A stretch of DNA of 64,000 bases from Bifidobacterium tibiigranuli (GTDB lineage Bacteria; Actinomycetota; Actinomycetes; Actinomycetales; Bifidobacteriaceae): the NCBI RefSeq assembly GCF_009371885.1, contig NZ_QLZA01000001.1, forward strand, positions 124,001 to 188,000, given 5' to 3'. Positions within the stretch are counted from its first letter, which is position 1; every line of letters starts with the position of its first letter. Below are positions 1 to 9,254 of the stretch, in pieces. The notes under the pieces were generated by a model. The model had not been told where the DNA came from and searched no databases. It worked only from the letters and a program-made list of their open reading frames with translations. The translations under genes and the position numbers were made by a program.

Positions 1-64
1 AGAACAGCTCCGGATCCTTGTCGCGGCATGCCGCCTTCGCGCGCCAGTCAAAAGCACTGCTCAT
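1..64 (-). CDS. WhiB1-like transcription factor, 5' end only (cut by window edge)
   Basis: Only the first 21 codons are inside the window. They read MSSAFDWRAKAACRDKDPEL followed by Phe, matching the N-terminus of WhiB1-type iron-sulfur regulators (family pattern DWR-x-x-A-x-CRDxDPELFFP), including the first cluster cysteine. The ATG at 64 is preceded by AGGAAGG seven bases upstream. WhiB1 is a NO-sensitive [4Fe-4S] regulator that binds the primary sigma factor. The rest lies left of the window, so the other cysteines and the GVWGG turn cannot be checked. It lies about 110 bp downstream of the ATPase gene on the same strand. Confidence 0.72.
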   Translation of the reverse strand, partial: MSSAFDWRAKAACRDKDPELF

Positions 65-173
65 CAAATTTGCCTTCCTGTTGAAACCATGTGTTGAGTT
101 CATGACGCATATGTGCCGTCATGATGTCAACGCTGTAAGTTCCCTACTAGATAACCACGAACGCATCGAATTT

Positions 174-2108
174 TCAAGGGTTTTCGCCCAACTTATCCAA
201 CTTATCCGGTTGTTCCTGTATTCGAGGGCCGAGGCACTGGACGAGCGTTGCGGTGCCATCGCGCAGGAGCGCTGCTCGCCCGGGGGTCTGCACGGCCGCA
301 GCGTCGAATGTGGCGAGCAGATTCGCCGGTATGCCGTTCATGAGGTCGACGGCGCGTTCGCCGGTGGGCATGACGACACGGGTCGTGCAGTGCTCGGGGA
401 TGCGGATATGCCGCGAGGTGCGCACGGCGAAGATCACAGTGATTGCATCATCGGCCAACGCTGACCTGAGCTTGCTTGCAGCAGGGTCCGCACACAGCGG
501 CTCGAACCATGCGTCGGCGTCGTCGACAAGCCAGATGGCGTGCGGGGAAGGTGTGTGAGCATGGGGGCTGTCCGTAGAACGATCCCCAGCGACTGACTCG
601 GCAGATAGCTCTGCAGCAACGGAGACTTTCCGGGCAGATGCTTCCGCAGCCCCACCGAGCCAAACCGCGTCCAGCCCATCCACGGCGCATACCTGATTGT
701 ATATCGTCCGCAGCAGCGTGGTTTTGCCCCGCCCCTGCATGCCGATGACAGCGATATTGCCACGCCCGATGGGCAGCATCGCCGCATCGAGCGCCACGCC
801 GGTATCGCCGAGCGCGAACGGCACGGCTGAGCGCGAGGCCGTGGGGGAGCGGCCCAGATGCTTGGCGATGCTGTGCACCATGCGAGGCAGCGGCGCAGTA
901 AATAACGGAACAGCAATGCGCCCGCCGCAAAACCGGTGAGCCAGTTGCATCGCCCGAACAAGACGCTCGATGCTGTGCGTCTGAGCGCAGCGGATGGCGG
1001 TCAGCTCCCCGCCATCGGCACAGTAGGCACCGCCGGGAAGCTCAGGGGGAATCGTGGCCGCCCTCGTATCGCCCAGCAGCTCGCTGGACTGGACCCCGTC
1101 GCGCACGCGCAGGCATATGTTCAGGCTCATATTCGCCTTCATAGTGGCGCTGACCTGGCCCAAGGGGTTCTGCGTGCAGGCGATGACGTGCATATCCAGC
1201 GAACGCCCCAGCGAGGCGATGCGGGTGAGCCTGTCGACATAATCGGGGAGTTGATTGCTCAGGGCGTGGAATTCGTCAACGACAATCACCATCGCCGCAG
1301 GCCGGTCAGGCAGCGCTCGCAGGTCGCCCACTCGCTGCCGAGCAACCAGTCGTTCACGGCGTTCGAGCTCCTGCTCAACGGCGAGCAGCGCGCGCGTGGC
1401 ATGGTGCAGATCGAGGTCACACACGCTGCCGACCGCATGCGGCAGCGTTTCGAGCCGATTGAACGCGGAACCGCCTTTGAAATCCAGAAAGACGAAATGC
1501 AGCCGCTCCGGCGGGTTGGCGAAGGCCATCGACAGGCACCAGCTTTGCAGCAGCACCGATTTGCCCGATCCGGTAGTGCCGGCGACCAGAGCATGCGGTC
1601 CTTGGCCGGCGAGGTCGAGCATGTAGACGCCGTCACTCGACACGGCCACGGGTACCCGCAGGCTTCCCGGCTGCAGCCAGCGGCGCACCACGCTGCGCCA
1701 CATCAGCGGTTCCTCATCCACGCCGAGCAGCGATTCCAGCGTCCGCAGAGCCAACGTGCGCATGTCGTCACGGGGCGTTTGCGTCTCCTGATTCGTGATG
1801 CTGGATGGTGACGGCATACCTGCTGGCGACGATGCCGTATCGGTGCGCGCGGCGAGCAGCATTGCTATCAGCGTGGTCACCAGCCCGGGCGCGACCATCA
1901 GAGCGAACAGCCAGCGCCGCTCGACAAGCATCAGCACTGCCATCATGATTTGCGTGAGGGCCGGCGCGCCATAGCGCAGCATGAGCATGCTCCGCTCGCG
2001 CTTATGCCGCTGATGTTGGCGGACTGTCTTGCGGCTCAGCCGTCGGCTCGGTTCATGCCCCGGTCTGCGGCTCAGCTTGTGACCCGGCTGGTGATGGCGT
2101 GCGTTCAT
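174..2108 (-). CDS. FtsK/SpoIIIE-EccC-like membrane ATPase with two nucleotide-binding modules
   Basis: About 644 residues from the ATG at 2108; a TTG at 2144 would add 12. After a basic N-terminus come two hydrophobic segments (roughly residues 50-90). A first FtsK/SpoIIIE domain has Walker A GTTGSGKS (about residue 177), the motif FLDFKGGSAF and Walker B MVIVVDEFHAL. A second, less conserved module has the P-loop GMQGRGKTT and IWLVDDADAW. DFKGG and the tandem modules resemble EccC/YukB ATPases of type VII secretion more than FtsK: there is no DNA-translocation gamma domain. EccC normally has three modules, so this is a short relative. No WXG100 or other ESX gene is visible here. Substrate (DNA or protein) is undetermined. 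Confidence 0.8.
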   Translation of the reverse strand: MNARHHQPGHKLSRRPGHEPSRRLSRKTVRQHQRHKRERSMLMLRYGAPALTQIMMAVLMLVERRWLFALMVAPGLVTTLIAMLLAARTDTASSPAGMPSPSSITNQETQTPRDDMRTLALRTLESLLGVDEEPLMWRSVVRRWLQPGSLRVPVAVSSDGVYMLDLAGQGPHALVAGTTGSGKSVLLQSWCLSMAFANPPERLHFVFLDFKGGSAFNRLETLPHAVGSVCDLDLHHATRALLAVEQELERRERLVARQRVGDLRALPDRPAAMVIVVDEFHALSNQLPDYVDRLTRIASLGRSLDMHVIACTQNPLGQVSATMKANMSLNICLRVRDGVQSSELLGDTRAATIPPELPGGAYCADGGELTAIRCAQTHSIERLVRAMQLAHRFCGGRIAVPLFTAPLPRMVHSIAKHLGRSPTASRSAVPFALGDTGVALDAAMLPIGRGNIAVIGMQGRGKTTLLRTIYNQVCAVDGLDAVWLGGAAEASARKVSVAAELSAESVAGDRSTDSPHAHTPSPHAIWLVDDADAWFEPLCADPAASKLRSALADDAITVIFAVRTSRHIRIPEHCTTRVVMPTGERAVDLMNGIPANLLATFDAAAVQTPGRAALLRDGTATLVQCLGPRIQEQPDKLDKLGENP

Positions 2109-2380
2109 GCTTCCAGTGTGAAGGTGGTCGCAGCTGGTCCGCAAGCGATTCCGGGTTATGTGGTCGAAGGCTTGGGATATCGGCGTGTCGCGCGATATTC
2201 CGCCAGTTACGCGATGCCGGTATGGGCAATCATGGGCAAGTCACTAAGGAATCAAAAGCGAATCTGGGAGCTGCCGAGCAGCATAGCGATATTCCCAATA
2301 CAAGCACCAGCGCTGCATACGGTGATAGCTGTGTTGACAGATATGGCACCGATGTCGGGAAGGCCTGCTGCCGAACGGAC

Positions 2381-3943
2381 CTACTGCTGAGCGGCCTCTT
2401 CCAGCGTGCCCACGATGCCGGGCGCATGCGTACCCTGGGCGAGTTCGCTGAACAGCGCATGGTTCTTGGCGTCGTCAAGCAGCACCGAGGAACCCACGCC
2501 GTCGACGTAGTAGCCCGGGTCAGTCCAGTATAGGGTGCCGTTGATGCCCTTCGCGCCGGTGGCCGCGCGGAAAGCCATCGCCATCTGTGCCAGCGTGTAC
2601 GGATTGGTGGCCTGATCCACGGTGATGGACTTGAGCGCTGCAGTGGCGACCTTGTTCAGCTTTCCAGGATTGGCGAGGGTAGAGCTTTTCGCTGCTGTGC
2701 TGATGATCGCCCCGATGACCTGACGCTGGCGGGCGGCCCGCCCGAAGTCGCTTTGGGGATCCGAGTAGCGCATGCGCGAGAACGCCAAAGCGGTGTCGCC
2801 GTTGGCAAGGTGGCAGCCGGCCTGCCATTTCATCCCGGAGTCCACGTCGTCGACCGTATGGTCGTAGCATAGCTGCACCCCGCCCAGAGCATCAACAATC
2901 CCTTTGAGACCGCCGAATTGAATCAGCGCCACATGATCGATATGCTGCCCGGTGATATTTTCAACCTGCGCGACAAGCTGCTTCTGGCCATCGGCCTGCG
3001 CGACTGCATTGATCTTCATGTACTCGCCGTTGACGTTGACCAGGGAATCCCGGGGGACGGAGATCAGCGAGCTGGGCCCGGAATTGGGCTTGGTGAGCAC
3101 GAGGATGGTATCGGTGCGGTATCCGGTGGTGCCATCATCGCCGGTGGTGCCATCGCGTTTGTCGGAGCCGAGAATCAGCCAGCTCGTGCCCGCGGTGTCG
3201 GCGTGGTTGGTGACCCAGTCGGATTTATTGAGTCGGCCATCGACCCAGTTCCACGTGCCGAACATCGCCAGAATCAGCACAGCGATGATTATTGCCACGG
3301 CGATGAGCAGACGACGCAGACCGCGATGCCGAGTGCGGGTCGCGCCAGACTGTGCCGGGCCTACTACTCCGGATTTCCCGGAGCCACGCGGCGCGGCATT
3401 GCGCAGCGCAGCATTATTCCGCTGTCCAGCACGATGCTGCTCGGCACGGTAGGGTTCGGCGCTGCGTGATTGCGAGCCGAAGGACGCCGGCTGCACTGCC
3501 GATCCGGTCCGGCTCGTCGAACCGGTGGAACGGCGTGCCGGGCGTGCGGCGCGCGGTGCCGAAGCCTGTGGTTCTGCGGCGTGCGAGGAGTGCGTCGGCT
3601 GAAAACTGGGCGCTGACGAAGCGGCGTTCGCGGTATGAGCATCATGAGCGGCATACTGTCTCGCCGACGGCTGAGCGGATGCCTGATAAGACGCTTGGGA
3701 AGACGACTGATGCGCCGGCGATTGGGAGGAAGAGCGCGGCGACGGCTGGTGCGAGAAGGCTGCGCGGCGTTTGGCCTGGGGAGTGAAGCGGGCAGGCTCA
3801 CCGTGCGAAGGATCCAAGCCTGCCGATTCCATCGCATCGGCGGCAGGGGTTGCGTCCTGAGGTGAACGGCGTTTGCGCATGCTGGCAGGAACGAAGCTCG
3901 GCGGTGTCGCCGGTGTGTTCGTTCCATCCGTTTCCAGGCTCAT
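2381..3943 (-). CDS. LytR-CpsA-Psr (LCP) family cell-wall ligase
   Basis: 520 residues. LCP proteins transfer lipid-linked glycopolymers to peptidoglycan on the outer face of the membrane. The N-terminal ~200 residues are a Ser/Ala/Gln-rich, presumably disordered cytoplasmic tail. One membrane anchor follows (LLIAVAIIIAVLILAMFG), then the LCP domain with WLILGSDKRDG, TDTILVL and SVPRDSLV, which carry the acidic and arginine residues that bind pyrophosphate-lipid substrate. ALAFSRMRYSD is another family signature. ATG at 3943 has SD GGAGGG. A second LCP gene lies immediately upstream on the same strand, so the pair is probably co-transcribed. Confidence 0.92.
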   Translation of the reverse strand: MSLETDGTNTPATPPSFVPASMRKRRSPQDATPAADAMESAGLDPSHGEPARFTPQAKRRAAFSHQPSPRSSSQSPAHQSSSQASYQASAQPSARQYAAHDAHTANAASSAPSFQPTHSSHAAEPQASAPRAARPARRSTGSTSRTGSAVQPASFGSQSRSAEPYRAEQHRAGQRNNAALRNAAPRGSGKSGVVGPAQSGATRTRHRGLRRLLIAVAIIIAVLILAMFGTWNWVDGRLNKSDWVTNHADTAGTSWLILGSDKRDGTTGDDGTTGYRTDTILVLTKPNSGPSSLISVPRDSLVNVNGEYMKINAVAQADGQKQLVAQVENITGQHIDHVALIQFGGLKGIVDALGGVQLCYDHTVDDVDSGMKWQAGCHLANGDTALAFSRMRYSDPQSDFGRAARQRQVIGAIISTAAKSSTLANPGKLNKVATAALKSITVDQATNPYTLAQMAMAFRAATGAKGINGTLYWTDPGYYVDGVGSSVLLDDAKNHALFSELAQGTHAPGIVGTLEEAAQQ

Positions 3944-4009
3944 ATACCCTCCAATGCACGAGTCCGTTCCACTTCTACTCGGATGGTTCGTCCGCTCGTG
4001 CGGCTCGGC

Positions 4010-5389
4010 TCACTTCTGCGCAGGAACGGCACATACCGTGGAGTTGAGATAACGGTCTGCGATGCCGATATACTCGCCGGTATTCGGATCGGTTATCGAG
4101 CCATCCGCGGGGTTGACGGTGCCGCCGGTGTTCGGGTCGATCAGCGTGCCGTCTGCCTGGGTGATCAGTCCGGTTTTTGGATCAGGGGTCGGCGCAGGGC
4201 TTTGCGATGCACCGGTCGGCGCGCTTGGCTGGTCGGCCTGCGGAGTGGGAGATGCAGTGCTGCTCGCGGTGGGGGTTGCATCCGTCAGCGGCTTGTTCGT
4301 GCGTAGCTTGGCCCACACTGCGTCCGCGCCGGGGGCCCATACCCTGCGATTGGGGTCGCTTGGGGCTTCAATGACAGGTATGGTCTGGGCGTAGAAATGC
4401 GTGGGATTCATATTCTTCAGGCTCACGGCCAGCCCGGTGAGCGTCGGGATACTGGCTAGCCCTTCGCTGATGCTCAGGGAATGCAGCGCGGCCTTGGACA
4501 GCTGGTAGAGCTGGCCTGTCTGCGTGAAGAGGTTCTTGCCCAGCGCCTCGCTCATAAGCTGCTTGACCAGATACTGCTGCCGCGTCGTGCGCATGACATC
4601 GGTGCCATCGGTTCCGGTGCCGTGCCGCATGCGCGCGTACATCGTGGCGTGCATGCCGTCGAGATGCTGCAAGCCCTTTTTCAAGTCCAGTTCGGTGTAG
4701 GTGTCCTGAGTGTCGACAGGTACGCACACGTTGACGCCGCCAACCGCGTCGATCATGTCCTTCAGCCCTTGGAAATCGACGACGACGAACTGCTGCAAGT
4801 CCAGCCCGGTAAGCGCGTTGACCGCGTTGAGCGTGCAATTCGCCGCCGACGAGAGGCCGTCGCCTTGATCCCAGGCGGTGGAGAAGATCGAGTTGAACAT
4901 CACGCCGTACTGGGCCGGAATCGTGCCCTTCGGAGTCTGGCAGCTGGGCACGTCCACCAGCGAATCGCGCGGAATCGAGACCAGATTGATGAAGGAACGG
5001 TCGGCGCTTATCTGCACCACCATCGTGGTGTCGGCATTATGGCTGCCCGCGTCGGCTGCGGTGCCGCCGCTCAAGGCCTCATTGCCCGAGCCGTCGCGCG
5101 TGTCCTGTCCGAGCAGCAGGAAGGAGATCGGCTTGCCCGCATTCGGGTCAATCGGTTCGGCGGCTTTGCCGTTTCTCGGCCCGAAGACTGGGACTATAGT
5201 AGTCGCGTGCATCAGATCGAGGGCCGTAGCGGAGGCGACGGTCGCAAAGAGGACAAGCACCGCTACGAGCACGGAAGCGACCACGGTGCGTGCCGTATGC
5301 CGCACACGGTAGCCGGGGCTGTGACGCGGCCGTGTGTCGCGCCAGCCGTGCAGATTGGGGAGCCGGTCATCGCTGCGATGAGAAGTCAC
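4010..5389 (-). CDS. LytR-CpsA-Psr (LCP) family protein with DPNTG-repeat tail
   Basis: I choose the GTG at 5389 because AGGAAGG sits seven bases upstream; ATG 5428 and TTG 5512 are in-frame alternatives with poorer sites. About 459 residues: basic N-terminus, one membrane helix (VVASVLVAVLVLFATVAS), then the LCP domain with SFLLLGQDTRDG, ADTTMVVQI and SIPRDSLVDVP plus ARMRHGTG. The C-terminus is Pro/Ser/Thr-rich and ends in repeats of DPNTG/NPADG (LIDPNTGGTVNPADGSITDP), as in actinobacterial wall proteins. It likely attaches a wall polysaccharide or teichoic-type polymer. Different tails on the two LCP neighbours suggest different substrates or partners. Confidence 0.9.
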   Translation of the reverse strand: MTSHRSDDRLPNLHGWRDTRPRHSPGYRVRHTARTVVASVLVAVLVLFATVASATALDLMHATTIVPVFGPRNGKAAEPIDPNAGKPISFLLLGQDTRDGSGNEALSGGTAADAGSHNADTTMVVQISADRSFINLVSIPRDSLVDVPSCQTPKGTIPAQYGVMFNSIFSTAWDQGDGLSSAANCTLNAVNALTGLDLQQFVVVDFQGLKDMIDAVGGVNVCVPVDTQDTYTELDLKKGLQHLDGMHATMYARMRHGTGTDGTDVMRTTRQQYLVKQLMSEALGKNLFTQTGQLYQLSKAALHSLSISEGLASIPTLTGLAVSLKNMNPTHFYAQTIPVIEAPSDPNRRVWAPGADAVWAKLRTNKPLTDATPTASSTASPTPQADQPSAPTGASQSPAPTPDPKTGLITQADGTLIDPNTGGTVNPADGSITDPNTGEYIGIADRYLNSTVCAVPAQK

Positions 5390-5697
5390 GCTGTAGCCTT
5401 CCTGCCGTCCGGCGTATGCATTGCGCATGTTCCTGCCGAGTGCCTGATAAGTAGTTGAACCCCTAGATTGTATGCCACCAGCTTGTGAAAAACTGGGAAC
5501 GCGAGTCTTCAAAGGCCATACGTTTACGAAATCCGCCCCTGGACCCTTGAATTCCCCTCGTGAAAAGGCGGTCTTCGTGCAATATCACAAAGTCTGGGAA
5601 AATGCGGCATTGACACGCATGGAATTTGACAAAGACTAAGTGGCACGTGTGTAATTTAGCGTAGCTGGCATGAATCCAAACGTAGGCAGGATACGAC

Positions 5698-6003
5698 ATG
5701 TGGGGTGTCATTGATGATTCCGAGGAGGGAACACAGGCCGAGGGCGCGCTATGGGGATTGTTCCGCCCGGACGACGATCTGTCATGGCAGCATCAGGCGT
5801 TGTGCTCGCAGACCGATCCCGAGGCTTTCTTCCCCGAGAAAGGCGGCTCCACACGGGATGCCAAGCGCGTATGCGCGCAATGCGAGGTGCGCGAGCAATG
5901 CCTGCAATGGGCGCTGGAACACGACGAACGGTTCGGCATATGGGGCGGCATGAGCGAGCGGGAGCGTCGGCGCTACAAAAGGGAGCGCAGGGAGCAGGCC
6001 TGA
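5698..6003 (+). CDS. WhiB2/WhmD-like iron-sulfur regulator
   Basis: 101 residues with the complete Wbl pattern: ALCSQTDPEAFFPEKGGS, VCAQCEVREQC (four cysteines in C-Xn-CxxC-x5-C arrangement), the turn FGIWGGMSERE and a basic C-terminus RRRYKRERR. EKGGSTRDAKRVC is characteristic of WhiB2/WhmD, which controls septation and division in actinobacteria. ATG 5698 is used; AGGAT lies a few bases upstream. It is divergent from the LCP genes across a 300-bp spacer and directly precedes the glycosyltransferase gene, a pairing expected of the actinobacterial WhiB2 envelope locus. Confidence 0.93.
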   Translation: MWGVIDDSEEGTQAEGALWGLFRPDDDLSWQHQALCSQTDPEAFFPEKGGSTRDAKRVCAQCEVREQCLQWALEHDERFGIWGGMSERERRRYKRERREQA

Positions 6004-6035
6004 GCCTCGATCGAACTCCTGCGTACACTGGACGT

Positions 6036-9000
6036 ATGAATGCAACAGGCAGCGTCGATATCCAGCAGGTATTGGCTCGGATCATAGCGGCTCGTCCCTA
6101 TTCGCATCGTCAGGATGTGGAATGCGGCGTGGCGGCGGTTATTACGCTCGCAGAGGACATGCGCTTTTTCGAAGCCACGTTGGGGGCGGTGCTGACCCAG
6201 AGCGTATTGCCGGAGTTCATCGTGGTCGCCGACTGCGCAGGCCGGGTAGGCCTCCCTGTGCAGTCGCAATTCGAGGTCATTCCCACTCCTGCAGGGCCAG
6301 CTAGCCAGGTACCCGAGACGAAGACGGTCAGCGTGCGGCTTGTCGGGATCGAGGACGCCGCCTCCTTCGGCGACGCGGTGTCCAAGGCTTTGGACGCCGT
6401 GCATCTTGACAATGGCCTGCGCGGCGTATGGATGCTGCACGACGATTCGCGCCCTGCCGACGAACGCTGCCTTGAGCATCTGCTTGAGACATGGCGCAAC
6501 GCGCCGACTGCGGCGCTGCTTGGTGCCAAGCAGTTGGATTGGCAGGCCGAAAATCTGCATGACGTGGGCTTCTATGCCGGCAGGCATCGCCTCGAAAGCC
6601 TCGTCGTGGACGGCGAGCCGGATCAGGAGCAGTACGACGGCAGACAGGATGTGTTCGCGGTTTCCCTGGCCGGTGCCCTGGTGCCGATGCGGACGCTGCA
6701 CGCGCTGGATGGCGTGAACCCGTGGTTCGGCACCTATGGCGAAGCCGCCGACTTCTCGCGGCGCGTCTGCCTTGGCGGCGCGCGCGTGGTGGTGGTTCCT
6801 GCCGCGCGCATCGCCCATCGGCGCGCCCGCTTCGAGGGAGTCCGCACGCGGGACGGCGAGCCCGTCGACGAGCGCTATCCGCAGGATCCCGCCATGTCGG
6901 TGCTGCGTGCCGAGCAGCGCTATCACTACACGGACGTGCATCGGACATGGTGGCCGCTGCTGTGGCTGTGGAGCCTGATTCAGGTGCTGGGGCTCGCCGT
7001 GCGTCACTTCTTCGCTAAAAGGCCATACGCGGCGTGGTGCGTGCTGCGGCTGCCCTGGTATGCGCTGGTGGATATGCCGGCAGCCTTCAAGGCGCGGGGC
7101 ACCGTACGGCGGCAAAGCTCCACGACGCTCAAGAAGCTGCCGACCCTGGTGGCGGATCGCCATCAGCTCGCGCAATGGCGGCAACGGCGCGATGCGCTGG
7201 AAAGCCAGCAGCACACGGTGCTGCTCAATCCGTTGGCCAAAGCCCATCTGCGCCGGCGCGCCCTGACAAGATTCGGCGCAGCCGGGGCGATGGCCCTTGC
7301 GGCATGCGCTGTGGTCGTCGTGCTGTATTGGGATCTTCTGCGTTCCGCGCTGTCCGGAGGTTCGCTGCTCTCGCCGCGGCTCATACCCACACAGGCCAGC
7401 TTCCTCCAGCTTGTTCAGTCCGCTACCACGCCGTGGGTATTCGGCGTCTCGGCCGGGGTGCCGGCACCGCCCGCACCGTGGCTGCTGGTCTGGCTGCTGA
7501 CCTCGCTGCTCACGCTGGGGCACGCCGCAGCGGCGCTTTCCTTGCTGTTCTTCGCCTCCGCTCCGGTATGCGCCTTGTCGTTCTGGGCCCTGGCCGGCAT
7601 CTTCACGCGCTCCGATGCGGTCCGCGTAGTTTCTGGACTGCTGTGGTTCGCCGCCGCGCTGGCCTTGGGCTTCTACGGCAGCGCCGACCTTGCCATGCTC
7701 ACGGTGATGATGTTCCTGCCTGCGGCCTTCGCCTTCGTATTCCGGGCCGTGGGCATCTACCGCACCGAGGACCCAGTGCAGCCGCGCTCCTCGGTGCAGG
7801 CTGCCGCATGCTCGGCGCTGTGCTTCATCCCGGTGGTGGCTGCCGAACCGCAGCTGCTGCTGGCGCTGGTGATGGCGTTCCTCGTATTTCTGATGCTGAT
7901 GCCGAGGCATCGCGCCATGCTGCTGCTCATTCCGCTGCCAGCGGCGTTCATGGTGGCCCCGACGCTGCTCAATGCGATGCGCTACGCCGGGCAGGGCTTC
8001 TGGCGTCAGCTATTCGGCGACATCACGATGCCGTCCGTTGCGCTCAATGGGCATCCTCGTGCGATGAGTTTCATGGATATGGCGGCTTCGGCCTTCGGCG
8101 TGCCACTGCATGGCGTATCCGTGACCGGCGGAGCCACAGGCGGCTGGGAGTACTGGCTGGGCATCGGCGCGATCATCGTGCTGGCCGTGCTGGTGGCGCT
8201 GGCGGTTATCGCACTGTTTCTGCCCTTCGCGCTGCGCGTCTCGCGCATGATGTGGGTTCTCGCCGTGTTCGGCATCGCGCTTGGCTTGGTTTCGACGCGA
8301 ATCGTGATTGCGGCGGATACTGACGGCCCTGTGGCCGGTTCGGTGGCGCCTGGATTCGTGCTGGCGCTGTTCGCAGTACTGTGCTGCTCATGCCAGGTGG
8401 CAGGCGGTGCCGTCAAGCGCTATGAGCCGTTGTCGTCGCCAGCTTCGCCTGCTTTACCACTGTCTTCATCGGCTTCGCCGGCTTTGCCAGCGTCGGTATC
8501 AGCGACATCGCCAACGTCGTCGTCAACACCAGCACCTGAGCTTCATCGCACCGCTGGCGGCGTATCTGCCACAGCGCTGCCCATACGCGCAGGCCGGGCC
8601 TTGCTTGTCGTCCTGCTCGCCCTTGGCTCAGCGTTGTGGCTCGCGCTGGGCATCACGAGCTCGAACGCACATCAGGTGAGTGTGAGCAATGGGGGGCTTC
8701 CTGCGGTCGCCGTCGATTACCTGAGCAACGGTGCCGGGCATCGCATTCTCGCGCTGCGGGTCGATTCCGCAGCCGGCGTGTCGTATGGCGTTCTGCGAAC
8801 CGGCCGGGGCGATCTGCTCGATTCCTCTGCCGCGCAGCGGGCGCAAGTCGTCTCGGGGGTGAGCAACGCCGATGATGCCACGCTCAGCGAGGCGAGCGCG
8901 AGGCTGCTGACCGATATGGACAATGATGCCGTCGCAAGCATCGTGCGGCTCGGCTTCGGCGGCATTTACGTCGCGACCGGGGGAGACACTGTCCAAAGCC

Positions 9001-9254
9001 GACTCAGTGAGGCGCTTATCACCCATATCACCGCCTCCGACGGCGTGCAGTCCGTCGTTTCCAACGCTTCGGGTACGTATTACCGGCTTACTGCGCTGGG
9101 ACCGCAAGCCCAGGGCATCAGCATGACCCGGCAGCAGGCGATTGAGGGCAGCGTGTGGAGACGAGCTTGGCTATGGAGCGCCGGGCTGCTGCTGGTGCTG
9201 TATGGCCTGGTTGCCATGCCGCGGCCCGGTCGTCGTTTCAGGGAGGAATCATGA
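6036..9254 (+). CDS. Large membrane glycosyltransferase family 2 protein
   Basis: 1072 residues from the ATG at 6036; the frame is open further upstream through the whiB2-like gene, but MNATGSVDIQQVLARI is the natural start. The first ~330 residues are a GT-A fold: VAAVITLAEDMRFFEATLGAVLTQ, a WMLHDDSRPADERCLEHL acidic motif and NPWFGTYGEAADFSRRVCLGG. About ten membrane helices follow. A Ser/Pro/Ala-rich insert near residues 800-840 has a 30-nt DNA period. Then come another helix, an extracytoplasmic portion and a final helix before the RPGRR tail. It overlaps the next gene by four bases (ATGA), indicating translational coupling. Probably builds or exports a wall glycan; acceptor and sugar are unknown. 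Confidence 0.88.
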   Translation: MNATGSVDIQQVLARIIAARPYSHRQDVECGVAAVITLAEDMRFFEATLGAVLTQSVLPEFIVVADCAGRVGLPVQSQFEVIPTPAGPASQVPETKTVSVRLVGIEDAASFGDAVSKALDAVHLDNGLRGVWMLHDDSRPADERCLEHLLETWRNAPTAALLGAKQLDWQAENLHDVGFYAGRHRLESLVVDGEPDQEQYDGRQDVFAVSLAGALVPMRTLHALDGVNPWFGTYGEAADFSRRVCLGGARVVVVPAARIAHRRARFEGVRTRDGEPVDERYPQDPAMSVLRAEQRYHYTDVHRTWWPLLWLWSLIQVLGLAVRHFFAKRPYAAWCVLRLPWYALVDMPAAFKARGTVRRQSSTTLKKLPTLVADRHQLAQWRQRRDALESQQHTVLLNPLAKAHLRRRALTRFGAAGAMALAACAVVVVLYWDLLRSALSGGSLLSPRLIPTQASFLQLVQSATTPWVFGVSAGVPAPPAPWLLVWLLTSLLTLGHAAAALSLLFFASAPVCALSFWALAGIFTRSDAVRVVSGLLWFAAALALGFYGSADLAMLTVMMFLPAAFAFVFRAVGIYRTEDPVQPRSSVQAAACSALCFIPVVAAEPQLLLALVMAFLVFLMLMPRHRAMLLLIPLPAAFMVAPTLLNAMRYAGQGFWRQLFGDITMPSVALNGHPRAMSFMDMAASAFGVPLHGVSVTGGATGGWEYWLGIGAIIVLAVLVALAVIALFLPFALRVSRMMWVLAVFGIALGLVSTRIVIAADTDGPVAGSVAPGFVLALFAVLCCSCQVAGGAVKRYEPLSSPASPALPLSSSASPALPASVSATSPTSSSTPAPELHRTAGGVSATALPIRAGRALLVVLLALGSALWLALGITSSNAHQVSVSNGGLPAVAVDYLSNGAGHRILALRVDSAAGVSYGVLRTGRGDLLDSSAAQRAQVVSGVSNADDATLSEASARLLTDMDNDAVASIVRLGFGGIYVATGGDTVQSRLSEALITHITASDGVQSVVSNASGTYYRLTALGPQAQGISMTRQQAIEGSVWRRAWLWSAGLLLVLYGLVAMPRPGRRFREES

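Noticed and set aside
5973-7910. A 645-codon minus-strand frame antisense to the glycosyltransferase gene.
   Set aside because: Gln/Arg/His-rich artefact typical of antisense frames; the GT2 protein has clear motifs and helices.
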